DNA from: Sediminispirochaeta bajacaliforniensis DSM 16054 | Lineage (GTDB): Bacteria; Spirochaetota; Spirochaetia; DSM-16054; Sediminispirochaetaceae | Length of the DNA stretch: 64,000 nucleotides | Assembly (NCBI RefSeq): GCF_000378205.1 | Contig: NZ_KB899416.1 | Location: 105,492-169,491 of the forward strand | Reading direction: 5' to 3' | The notes under the pieces: generated by a model | The model's input: the letters and a program-made list of their open reading frames with translations, nothing else | What the model was told of the DNA's origin: nothing | The model's database searches: none | Shown: positions 25,669 to 33,646 of the stretch, in pieces | Position numbering within the stretch: the first letter of the stretch is position 1 | Layout: each line of letters opens with the position of its first letter | Made by a program: the position numbers and the translations under genes

Positions 25669-26655
25669 ATGAGTGAAAACGAATTACTGCAGATTGAACA
25701 TCTTACCATAGAACTCAGGACGAAAAAGAACCGCTACAATCTGGTCGAGGATGTCTCCTTTTCCGTCGGCAAGAAAGAGGTTTTCGGTATCGTCGGTGAA
25801 TCAGGCTGCGGTAAAAGTGTGACCGCCTATTCGATCATCGATCTTTTGGCCACACCTCCTCTTTATATCAGCCGCGGCCGTATCAATTTCGAAGGAAGGG
25901 ATCTTACCGGACTGTCGAACACAGAGATGCGGAAAATCAGGGGCAATGCCATATCGATGATCTTTCAGGAGCCTATGACAGCCCTCGATCCGCTTTTTAC
26001 CATCGGCCAGCAGTTGAAGGAAATCCTGCACTTTCATTACCAGCTGCCGGAAGAGGTCATGCATGAACGGGCCGTCGATATACTGCGGAAGGTGGAGATT
26101 CCCAGGGCCGAGCAATTAATGAAGGAGTATCCTCACCAGCTCTCCGGCGGCATGCTTCAGCGGGTGATGATTGCAATGGCATTGCTGAACAATCCAAAGC
26201 TTCTCATTGCCGACGAACCCACCACCGCCCTGGATGTAACGATCCAGGCACAAATCCTCGATCTCATAAACGGATTGAAGGAGCGTTTCGATACCTCGGT
26301 CATCATGATCACCCATGACCTCGGCGTCATTTCGGAGACCTGCGACCGGGTTGCGGTCCTTTACGCCGGCCATGTTGTGGAAGTAAGTGATGTGGAGACG
26401 ATTTTTTCGGATGCCATGCATCCCTATACCAAGGGACTTGTCCGGTCCGTCACATCCCTGGGAGAGAAAAGGAAGGAGCTCTACACCATTCCCGGCGTGG
26501 TACCCAGCATCGATACCATGGGAAGAGGCTGTCGTTTTTATGATCGATGTTCACGGAAAATGGAAAGATGCAGGGATGCCGTTCCCGCTCTGAAGGAATA
26601 TGGCCGGGGACATCTGTGCAGATGCTGGCTTTTTGAAGGATCCGAGCATGAATAA
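25669..26655 (+). CDS. Peptide ABC importer 1 ATPase (DppD/OppD type)
   Basis: 328 aa. Walker A GESGCGKS, signature LSGGMLQRVMIAMAL, Walker B LLIADEPTTALD, H-loop THDLG, then the oligopeptide/dipeptide C-terminal Cys-rich extension (CRFYDRCSRKMERCRD and a final Cys pair), which in relatives binds a 4Fe-4S cluster. Ends eight bases inside the next gene. Confidence 0.92.
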   Translation: MSENELLQIEHLTIELRTKKNRYNLVEDVSFSVGKKEVFGIVGESGCGKSVTAYSIIDLLATPPLYISRGRINFEGRDLTGLSNTEMRKIRGNAISMIFQEPMTALDPLFTIGQQLKEILHFHYQLPEEVMHERAVDILRKVEIPRAEQLMKEYPHQLSGGMLQRVMIAMALLNNPKLLIADEPTTALDVTIQAQILDLINGLKERFDTSVIMITHDLGVISETCDRVAVLYAGHVVEVSDVETIFSDAMHPYTKGLVRSVTSLGEKRKELYTIPGVVPSIDTMGRGCRFYDRCSRKMERCRDAVPALKEYGRGHLCRCWLFEGSEHE

Positions 26656-27613
26656 GAGCCTACTGGCCGTCGAAGGCCTGCGGAAATATTTTCCCCTGAA
26701 GGGCGGCGTTTTCAATAAGACCATCGGGTACGTACGTGCGGTGGAAAAGGTGAGCTTTTGCGTGAACAAACAAGAGACCTTCTCCCTTGTCGGCGAATCC
26801 GGCTGCGGAAAATCCACGACTGGCAGGACCATTCTGCGTCTGGAAGAGCCCGATGAGGGCAAAATCATCTTTAACGGCGAGGACATCAACAAATACGGTA
26901 AGAAGTCGATGCGGATGATGCGTAGGCATATGCAGATGGTCTTCCAAAACCCCTATAATTCCCTCAATCCCCGCATGAAGATTAAAGCACTTCTTGCCGA
27001 ACCCCTTCAGACCCACACGGCGCTGTCGTCAAAAGAGATACATGGGAAAATAGACGAAATGCTGGAAAGGGTGGGGCTTTCTGCCTCTTATAAGGAGCGC
27101 TATGCCCACCAGTTCAGCGGCGGACAACGCCAGCGGATAAGCATAGCAAGGGCCCTGATAACCAACCCCGCCCTTGTCATTGCCGATGAGCCGGCCAGTG
27201 CCCTCGATGTTTCCATTCAGTCGCAGATTATTAATCTACTTATGCAGCTTCAGGATGAGTTGGAGCTTACCTATATCTTCATTTCGCACGATCTGAATGT
27301 AGTCCGGCATATAAGTTCGGTGGTGGGAGTCATGTATTTGGGGAGAATCGTGGAGCAGGCTCCTACCGAAGAGTTGTTTGCCAGGCCTTCCCACCCCTAT
27401 ACCCAGGCGCTGCTTTCCGCGGTTCCCTTACTTTTGCCGGGGAAGAAGAAGGAGCGAATCATTCTTTCGGGAGATGTGCCCAACCCTGCCGATCCGCCGA
27501 AGGGTTGTCCCTTCCACTTGCGGTGCCGGTATGTCATGGACAAATGCAGGACGGAGTTGCCCCAAAGCGTGGCGTTGAGCGACGAACACCGGGCCTCCTG
27601 TCACCTGCTGTAA
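26648..27613 (+). CDS. Peptide ABC importer 1 ATPase (DppF/OppF type)
   Basis: 321 aa from ATG 26648, overlapping the upstream stop; an earlier in-frame ATG at 26600 lies well inside dppD and is rejected. Walker A GESGCGKST, signature FSGGQRQRISIARAL, Walker B LVIADEPASALD, H-loop SHDLN and C-terminal CPFHLRCRYVMDKC. Second ATPase of the heterodimer; closes the operon. The next gene is convergent, seven bases away. Confidence 0.92.
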   Translation: MNKSLLAVEGLRKYFPLKGGVFNKTIGYVRAVEKVSFCVNKQETFSLVGESGCGKSTTGRTILRLEEPDEGKIIFNGEDINKYGKKSMRMMRRHMQMVFQNPYNSLNPRMKIKALLAEPLQTHTALSSKEIHGKIDEMLERVGLSASYKERYAHQFSGGQRQRISIARALITNPALVIADEPASALDVSIQSQIINLLMQLQDELELTYIFISHDLNVVRHISSVVGVMYLGRIVEQAPTEELFARPSHPYTQALLSAVPLLLPGKKKERIILSGDVPNPADPPKGCPFHLRCRYVMDKCRTELPQSVALSDEHRASCHLL

Positions 27614-27619
27614 GAGGCC

Positions 27620-28087
27620 TTAGGGTTCTTTCAGCAGATTACGATAGATGCCCGGGTCCGATCCTTCTATGGGGACGGCTCCCACGCTTTTGCGGTAGAA
27701 ATCGGCAGGGCCGACACCACCTATGACGGCGTAGGCATAGCCCGATTCCCGCATGGCCCAGAGGGCATGGAGCAGGAGCGTTTCGCCGATTTTCTTTCCG
27801 CGTGCTTCCTTCCTGACCCCTGTCGGACCGAAAAAGTTTTTACAGACGGCGTCGTAGGAGGCAAACCCCATGATCCTGCCCTCTTCGACGGCAATGAAGG
27901 AAGAGACCGGCAGCCTTGAGAAGGTCGCTTCGACCTGATCGGCCCAGGAGCGGCTGAAATGTTCGCAAACCCATTGTGTGACCAGGCTTTTTTCCGAAGG
28001 CAGCGGCCGCTTGATGATTATTCCTCCGGCTTTGGCCGGAGCGGGGAGGGGCGGAAGATCATAGAGTCTGACAAGCATGTCGAACAT
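27620..28087 (-). CDS. GNAT-family N-acetyltransferase
   Basis: 155 aa from ATG 28087; a GTG at 28102 is an alternative. Acetyl-CoA-binding core in VRKEARGKKIGETLLLHALWAM (Q/RxxGxG/A form), followed by YAVIGGVGPADFYRKSVGA. Substrate unknown; the position next to murein-recycling genes suggests an amino sugar or peptide substrate, as inference only. A TATACT on the minus strand six bases before the ATG, with no SD, points to a leaderless mRNA. Confidence 0.75.
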   Translation of the reverse strand: MFDMLVRLYDLPPLPAPAKAGGIIIKRPLPSEKSLVTQWVCEHFSRSWADQVEATFSRLPVSSFIAVEEGRIMGFASYDAVCKNFFGPTGVRKEARGKKIGETLLLHALWAMRESGYAYAVIGGVGPADFYRKSVGAVPIEGSDPGIYRNLLKEP

Positions 28088-28093
28088 AAAGGG

Positions 28094-28101
28094 AGTATAC
28101 A
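28094..28101. promoter_or_regulatory. Shared -10 region of two divergent GNAT genes
   Basis: AGTATACA reads TATACT on the minus strand (28099-28094, six bases before ATG 28087) and TATACA on the plus strand (28096-28101). The two -10 elements overlap, so the divergent genes probably compete for polymerase. -35 elements are weak. Confidence 0.5.
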
Positions 28102-28116
28102 CTCTTTGGAGGTGCT

Positions 28117-28617
28117 ATGATAGAATCCGAAACCATGAAACAGCATATCCGCCCTGCGGCATCGGAAGAAGAATTGATTTCCTGTGCAAAATTGATGGCG
28201 GAATCCGAACCATGGATTACCCTGGGAAGAGGCTTTGAACAGACACGGAAAGCGGTGCATGATGCTTCCTCCGATCTGTTTATTTCACTGGCCGGCGAAG
28301 AGTTCACCGGCTTTATCATGGTTCAGATGCAGGGGGCCTTTCGCGGCTATATAAAGTCTTTCGGCATTATGCCTTCCTGGAGAGGCCGCGGGATTGGTAC
28401 TTCGCTTCTGTCCTTTGCCGAGTCGTACATTTTCGCAGCAACCCCCAATGTTTTTCTCTGTGTCTCTTCCTTCAATACCTCGGCACAAGGCTTTTATACC
28501 GCTCATGGGTATGAGATTATAGGAGAACTAAAAGACTATATCATTGAAGGCTATTCCGAAATCCTGATGCGGAAGTCTGTCGGGCCCTTGAGTGGCTACA
28601 GGGGAAGTCGTGGATAG
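28117..28617 (+). CDS. GNAT-family N-acetyltransferase
   Basis: 166 aa, strong SD GGAGGTG before ATG 28117. Core motif A: SFGIMPSWRGRGIGTSLLSFAESYI, then FLCVSSFNTSAQGFYTAHGYEIIGEL, the standard GNAT end. Unknown substrate. Its end overlaps the start of the decarboxylase gene by eight bases, so the two are coupled, which hints that the acetylated compound could be an amino acid in the same pathway. Confidence 0.85.
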   Translation: MIESETMKQHIRPAASEEELISCAKLMAESEPWITLGRGFEQTRKAVHDASSDLFISLAGEEFTGFIMVQMQGAFRGYIKSFGIMPSWRGRGIGTSLLSFAESYIFAATPNVFLCVSSFNTSAQGFYTAHGYEIIGELKDYIIEGYSEILMRKSVGPLSGYRGSRG

Positions 28618-29917
28618 GATCGGTTATGAAGATGGCACACTGCGGGTCGAAGGTCTTTCCGTCGGAGAGCTTGCTGGTAAGTTCGGGACGCCGCTGTTTA
28701 TCTACAGCAAGAAAGAGCTGCTAAGCCGTCTGGAGAGAATGAAGCAGGCCTTTTCGGCAGTCGGTCCAACCATCTGCTTTGCGGTCAAGTCGTTGAGTAA
28801 TATCCACATCCTCACTGATCTTGCGGCAGCCGGCTGCGGATTCGACATCGTCAGCGGCGGTGAGCTGTATCGGGTAAGGGAAGCGGGAGCCGACATGCGC
28901 AGCGTTGTGTATGCCGGTGTAGGCAAGACCGATCGGGAACTTTCCGAGGCAATTGGCGCAGGGGTTGGCCTGTTCAACGTAGAATCGGAAGAGGAGCTTG
29001 CCGTCCTGGAAACGATAGCTCAAGAACGGGGCGCCCGTGTCGAGGCTGCCCTGAGAATCAATCCCGATATCGATCCCGGAACCCACGATTTTATTTCGAC
29101 GGGGAAGAAAGAGACCAAATTTGGTATCGATATCGATCGGGCCTTCGCCGTTTTTGATGCCGTGAAAAACAGTCCTTCCGTACACCTTTGCGGCATCCAT
29201 TTTTACCTTGGCTCCGGCGGTCATAGCGCCGAGCCCTATGCCGAGGCGGCACGGACCGGCGTGGATCTTGTGTGCAGGCTGCGCAGCCGTGGTCATGAGC
29301 TGCGCTATCTCGACCTTGGCGGAGGCTTCGGGAATGATTACCTAAGCGGTGAAAGTCCCGCCATAGAGGAGTATGCTTCGGCCATTGTTCCTCACATAAA
29401 AGGTACCGGCCTCCGTCTGATTCTCGAACCTGGTAAGAGCATTGCGGCCAACAGCGGAATACTTGTAGGTCGCGTACTGTTCAGGAAACAGGGCGGCTCA
29501 AAGACCTTTATCATCCTCGATGCGGGGATGAACGACCTCATCCGGCCGCCCCTGTACGGTGCCTTTCACTTTATCTGGCCCGCAGAGGCTGCCGAAGATC
29601 AAATTCCCCTTCGTATGGAAGAGCGGATGGATCTCCCCGGGCTTGAAAAGGTTGATGTCGTGGGTCCGATCTGCGAAAGCAGTGATTTTTTTGCAAAGGA
29701 ACGTTATCTTCCCCACCTCGAACGGGGAGATCTTCTGGCCATTTTCTCGGCAGGGGCCTACGGCTCTGCCATGAGCAGTAATTATAATTCGAGGGGGCTT
29801 TTGCCCGAGGTGCTTGTGGACGGAAACGAGGCCGTGCTTATCCGCAGGCGCCAGGATTATGAGGATCTTCTCGGCCTGGAACGACTGAGCGGAAACAATT
29901 GCATAGGAAAAAACTGA
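28610..29917 (+). CDS. PLP-dependent decarboxylase (diaminopimelate decarboxylase-like)
   Basis: 435 aa from GTG 28610 (AGGGGAAG just before, overlapping the GNAT stop). Fold type III enzyme: PLP Lys in CFAVKSLSN (near residue 59), YAGVGKTDRE, RINPDIDPGTHDFISTGKKETKFGI-type segment, LDLGGGFG, EPGKSI and the dimer-partner Cys loop GPICESSD. Meso-DAP released from murein would become lysine. The usual GIHCHIGS is replaced by GIHFYLGSGG, so substrate may differ from a housekeeping LysA. Adjacent GNAT and M20 hydrolase genes suggest use of acetylated amino acids. Confidence 0.85.
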   Translation: MDRIGYEDGTLRVEGLSVGELAGKFGTPLFIYSKKELLSRLERMKQAFSAVGPTICFAVKSLSNIHILTDLAAAGCGFDIVSGGELYRVREAGADMRSVVYAGVGKTDRELSEAIGAGVGLFNVESEEELAVLETIAQERGARVEAALRINPDIDPGTHDFISTGKKETKFGIDIDRAFAVFDAVKNSPSVHLCGIHFYLGSGGHSAEPYAEAARTGVDLVCRLRSRGHELRYLDLGGGFGNDYLSGESPAIEEYASAIVPHIKGTGLRLILEPGKSIAANSGILVGRVLFRKQGGSKTFIILDAGMNDLIRPPLYGAFHFIWPAEAAEDQIPLRMEERMDLPGLEKVDVVGPICESSDFFAKERYLPHLERGDLLAIFSAGAYGSAMSSNYNSRGLLPEVLVDGNEAVLIRRRQDYEDLLGLERLSGNNCIGKN

Positions 29918-29935
29918 ATAAAAGGAAGGCGCTGT

Positions 29936-31114
29936 ATGGATTTTTTGGCCGGGGCTGGGGGGCTGCGGGAGGAAATTGTCGGCTATCGAAGATATATCCA
30001 TCGCCATCCCGAGCTCGGTATGGAGACCGCCGGGACCGCTGATTTCGTGCAGGCATCTCTGGAAAAGATGGGAATACGCTGCTTTCGGCCGATTCCAAAT
30101 TCGGTCTGCGGGATACTTGAGGGAGACGGAGAAAAGACCGTCGCCCTCAGGGCGGATATGGATGCCCTGCCCATCGAGGAGCAGACCGGGCTCGATTTCT
30201 CATCCGCCGTTCCCGGCCGAATGCATGCCTGCGGCCATGATGCCCACACCGCAATAGCCCTGGGCTCTGCCCTTCTGCTGTCCCGTCACCGGGAACTGGT
30301 GACGGGAAACGTCAAATTCATCTTTCAGCCCGCGGAAGAAACCTCGGGAGGAGCCCTGCCCATGATCAGGGCCGGAGTCTTACGGAATCCCGAGGTTTCC
30401 GCAATATTCGGCCTGCACTGCAATACGGGAAGGAAAGCGGGAGAGATCGCCCTTACCTATGGGCAGGCGTACGCCGCATCTGAGACCTTCGATATTGAGA
30501 TCATCGGCAAGATGAGCCACGGTGCGGCTCCCCAGGGTGGCATCGATGCCGTTCTTGTCGCCGCCCAGGTGATCACCGCCCTTCATCACATTGTTTCGAG
30601 GGAGATTGATCCCGTTCACCCTGCGGTGCTCACCCTGGGTACCATAGCCGGCGGCCAGGCCCGCAATATTCTGGCGGAGCGGATCCGCCTTGAAGGTATC
30701 TGCAGGGCGACCGATCCCGAGGTCCTGCATCGTCTTCGGCAGAAGGTGATACGAACGGCCGAGGGTGTGGCCTCGGGACTTGGTGCGAAGGCGCTGGTTA
30801 GCTTCGAATCGGGGTATACGGCGCTTATCAACAACGATGCCATGACGGATCTTGTAAGGCGGTCGGCGGAAAAGCTTCTGGGAAGGCATGCGATACATAT
30901 CAACAAAGAGCCCAATATGGGGGTCGAGGATATGGCCTATTTCTTGAAGGAGATCCCCGGCTGTTTCTTTTTTCTCGGGGTCGCCAATGAAGAGAAGGGG
31001 ATTACCGCGCAGCTTCATAACGGTGCTTTCACCATCGATGAAGAGGCCCTGATCATCGGCACAGCCATTCAGTGCGAGAACATCGTCTCTTTTCTTTCAA
31101 ATAGAACTCTTTAA
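29936..31114 (+). CDS. M20-family amidohydrolase (N-acyl amino acid / N-acetyl-DAP deacetylase-like)
   Basis: 392 aa, AGGAAGG before the ATG. M20D features: HRHPELGMET, LRADMDALPIEEQTG, MHACGHDAHTAIALG (metal ligands), FQPAEE and the lid domain with GKMSHGAAPQGGIDA, ending near MGVEDMAYFLKEIPG. Family members cleave hippurate, N-acetyl-L,L-DAP, IAA-amino acids and other N-acyl amino acids. Next to a DAP-decarboxylase-like gene with a 18 bp gap, a deacylation feeding lysine or DAP use is plausible. Confidence 0.88.
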   Translation: MDFLAGAGGLREEIVGYRRYIHRHPELGMETAGTADFVQASLEKMGIRCFRPIPNSVCGILEGDGEKTVALRADMDALPIEEQTGLDFSSAVPGRMHACGHDAHTAIALGSALLLSRHRELVTGNVKFIFQPAEETSGGALPMIRAGVLRNPEVSAIFGLHCNTGRKAGEIALTYGQAYAASETFDIEIIGKMSHGAAPQGGIDAVLVAAQVITALHHIVSREIDPVHPAVLTLGTIAGGQARNILAERIRLEGICRATDPEVLHRLRQKVIRTAEGVASGLGAKALVSFESGYTALINNDAMTDLVRRSAEKLLGRHAIHINKEPNMGVEDMAYFLKEIPGCFFFLGVANEEKGITAQLHNGAFTIDEEALIIGTAIQCENIVSFLSNRTL

Positions 31115-31155
31115 AAAAAAATTACAAAAAAAGTTTCCATTTATAAAATAATTTA

Positions 31156-31184
31156 TTGGCTTCTGCCTTCGGCCATGATACTAT
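31156..31184 (+). promoter_or_regulatory. Promoter of nagZ-murR unit, leaderless type
   Basis: TTGGCT (31156-31161), 17-base spacer, TACTAT (31179-31184) and only six bases to ATG 31191, with no SD. An A/T-rich run (31113-31150) lies upstream. Confidence 0.55.
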
Positions 31185-31190
31185 AGCCTC

Positions 31191-32693
31191 ATGGATTTCA
31201 ACGAAATGATCGGGAATATTTTTATGCTGGGCCTGCCTTCTTCAGTGCTTGACGATGTGGGAAAGGATGTTCTTGCAGCCGTCAGACCCGGATCGGTCAT
31301 TTTATTTTCCAGAAATGTGGTGGACAGGGAGCAGGTGGCCCGGTTTATCGAAGAGATAACGAATTTTCTCGGATACAAACCGCTCATTGCAATCGATCAG
31401 GAAGGTGGCATTGTCACAAGGCTGAAAAAGGGATTTACCGTTTCTCCCGGCGCCATGGCTCTGGCTGCAACCGGCGATCCCCATAGTGCATACCTGGCGG
31501 GAAAAGTGCTCGGCCAGGAAATGAAGGCCGTTGGCATCGATTGGAATCTCGCCCCCGTTGTCGATATCAATAACAATCCGCTTAATCCTGCCATCGGGAT
31601 TCGCAGTTTTTCCGGGAATGCAGATGTTGTCATCACCTATGCATCACAGTTTGCCGCAGGCCTTGAAAAAAGCGGTGTCCTGACCTGTCTGAAGCATTTT
31701 CCGGGCAACGGCCGGGTTCATGTTGATCCCCACCTGGATATGCCCTCTCTTGATATTTCCCGGGAAGCGCTGTTCCGTAATGAGATGCTTCCCTTTCTTT
31801 CTATTCCCGCTCCTTCCTGGATGCCTACCCACATCTATGTGCCCGCATTGCAGAGCCGCAGGGAGGCCGTTACCGTTTCAAGGGAGGTCCTGACCGGGCT
31901 GGTCAGAGACAAGCTGAAATACAAGGGACTTCTTGTTTCTGATGATCTGAACATGGGCGGCGTGGCAAATTTTCACCGGGCCGATGATCTTGCGGTCGAG
32001 ACCTTGGCAGCGGGTATGGACATGATTTCGTTCTGTGACAATCCGGAAAAGCAGCTGATGGCAGCCTCTGCCGTTGCCGGGAAAGTCGCCAACGACGAAG
32101 TCTTTGCAGAGCGGGTAAGGCAGGCCTCGGCGAGGGTGAAAACGATGTTTTCGCTTCGTGACAAGGCGGAGGGTTCTCGCTCTCCCCTGGTTGATTTTAA
32201 GGCGAACAGGCGAAAGATGGATTTCATTTCCCTGAAATCGGTGCGACTGGTAAAAAATGAAGAAGAGGCTGTTCCCCTTTGTTCCGTGGATCATGTATTC
32301 ACCATGAGAAGCAGCCGGCTTGTTCTCATTGAAGAGGGCAGTGAAGGAATTCCTGCGGTTGCGTCCCGTGCCGCCGAAGAGCTTTCCTGTCCCCTTTCCA
32401 TATACGAAAGAACCATCACCGATGCAGAAGCGGCGGTTTTAAAGCGACAGGCTGAGGGAACGTCCAATCTTATCTTTACTGAAAATGCCCATCTCGAACC
32501 GTCTCTGGTGCGGTTCATCGAAGATCTTGCACGGATATCCGACAGGCTTGTACTTGTCGCTTTGCGAAATCCATACGACACGGATATTGCGGGAGTAAAA
32601 AATGGGATTGCTTCGTATGGCTACACTGCGGCTCAGCAGGAAGGGGTGATGAGGCTCCTTTTACCGGGAGCATTCGAGGAAGGTTGCGTATGA
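31191..32693 (+). CDS. nagZ: Beta-N-acetylglucosaminidase, glycoside hydrolase family 3 (NagZ)
   Basis: 500 aa, no signal peptide, so cytoplasmic. NagZ motifs: IDQEGGIVTRLKKGF, LAPVVDINNNP, KHFPGNGRVHVDPHLDMP (His of the Asp-His general acid/base dyad) and VSDDLNMGG (catalytic Asp). It removes GlcNAc from GlcNAc-anhMurNAc or MurNAc peptides. It is longer than single-domain E. coli NagZ, with a C-terminal extra domain as in the Bacillus/Clostridia form. Start by leaderless promoter; overlaps the regulator gene by four bases. Confidence 0.9.
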   Translation: MDFNEMIGNIFMLGLPSSVLDDVGKDVLAAVRPGSVILFSRNVVDREQVARFIEEITNFLGYKPLIAIDQEGGIVTRLKKGFTVSPGAMALAATGDPHSAYLAGKVLGQEMKAVGIDWNLAPVVDINNNPLNPAIGIRSFSGNADVVITYASQFAAGLEKSGVLTCLKHFPGNGRVHVDPHLDMPSLDISREALFRNEMLPFLSIPAPSWMPTHIYVPALQSRREAVTVSREVLTGLVRDKLKYKGLLVSDDLNMGGVANFHRADDLAVETLAAGMDMISFCDNPEKQLMAASAVAGKVANDEVFAERVRQASARVKTMFSLRDKAEGSRSPLVDFKANRRKMDFISLKSVRLVKNEEEAVPLCSVDHVFTMRSSRLVLIEEGSEGIPAVASRAAEELSCPLSIYERTITDAEAAVLKRQAEGTSNLIFTENAHLEPSLVRFIEDLARISDRLVLVALRNPYDTDIAGVKNGIASYGYTAAQQEGVMRLLLPGAFEEGCV

Positions 32694-33544
32694 ACGGATG
32701 TCTTCTGAAGGTGAAAGAGGCCTTTGACGATTTGAAACCTTCGGAAAAGAAGGTTGCCAGTTATATTTTGAGTTTTCCGGAAGAATCGGTAGGGCTCTCC
32801 GTGGGAGAACTTGCACAGCGCTGCAATACCAGCAATGCCGCGATCATCCGTTTTTGCAAAACCCTTCGCTTTGACGGGTACCGTGACTTTGCCATTCAGA
32901 TGGCTTCCGATATCTCTTCTCAGAGGGTCGAGGAAGATAGTTATACCGATATTCAGGTTGGCGATGATCTTGAAACGATCATAAAAAATGTATCGTACAA
33001 CAACAAGAAATCCATTACCGATACCCTTCTTGTTCTTGATATCGAGGAGCTGAAAAAGGCCATTGCGGTGTTGCATTCATCCAAGCGTATCGACTTTTAC
33101 GGCGTAGGGGCCTCGGGGCTTATCGCTCAGGATGCCCAGCAGAAATTTATGCGCATCAACAGGTATTCGATGGCCTACACCGATACCCATCTCCAGGCCA
33201 CGGCGGCTGCCAACCTTTCGGCGGAGGATACGGCTGTCTTTATATCCTATTCCGGAGAGACCAGGGACATCGTCGAAACCATGGAAATTGCGAAAAAGAC
33301 AAAGGCCAAGACCATTTCCATTACAAAGTTCGGGAACAATACCCTGAACAGCAAGGCCGACATCAAGCTTTTTACGGCTTCTTCCGAGACGAGCATGCGA
33401 AGCGGAGCCAGCGGTTCAAGGATAGCCCAGCTTAATGTGATAGACATCCTCTTTTCCGGTCTTGGAAGCATCGAGTATTCCGAGATCAAGAAATATCTTG
33501 ACCGGACCAGAAAGGTTCGGGCCATAAAAAAATTCCGGGACTGA
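32690..33544 (+). CDS. RpiR-family regulator with SIS domain (MurR-like)
   Basis: 284 aa from ATG 32690 (GAGGAAGG six bases before; ATGA overlap with nagZ). N-terminal HTH_6 (LKPSEKKVASYILS and CNTSNAAIIRFCKTLRFDGY, residues about 15-65), C-terminal SIS domain (FYGVGASGLIAQDAQQKF, then FISYSGETRDIVETMEIAK). RpiR proteins sense sugar phosphates; MurR binds MurNAc-6-P. With nagZ upstream and an importer downstream it likely controls cell-wall sugar use. A perfect 10-bp palindrome CAGTCGACTG lies at 33586-33595 ahead of the next gene. Confidence 0.85.
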   Translation: MNGCLLKVKEAFDDLKPSEKKVASYILSFPEESVGLSVGELAQRCNTSNAAIIRFCKTLRFDGYRDFAIQMASDISSQRVEEDSYTDIQVGDDLETIIKNVSYNNKKSITDTLLVLDIEELKKAIAVLHSSKRIDFYGVGASGLIAQDAQQKFMRINRYSMAYTDTHLQATAAANLSAEDTAVFISYSGETRDIVETMEIAKKTKAKTISITKFGNNTLNSKADIKLFTASSETSMRSGASGSRIAQLNVIDILFSGLGSIEYSEIKKYLDRTRKVRAIKKFRD

Positions 33545-33585
33545 AGAGGGTCTGAGGTTAGGGAGGTTTTGCAAATTCCATAAAT

Positions 33586-33595
33586 CAGTCGACTG
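33586..33595. promoter_or_regulatory. 10-bp palindrome ahead of importer 2
   Basis: CAGTCGACTG is a perfect palindrome in the 102-bp gap between the RpiR regulator gene and its downstream importer operon. It could be the RpiR operator; support is position only. Confidence 0.3.
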
Positions 33596-33646
33596 CTCAA
33601 CGAGGTCTGCTTTGCAGGTTTGCGCGGTCGATACAAAGGAGACAGA

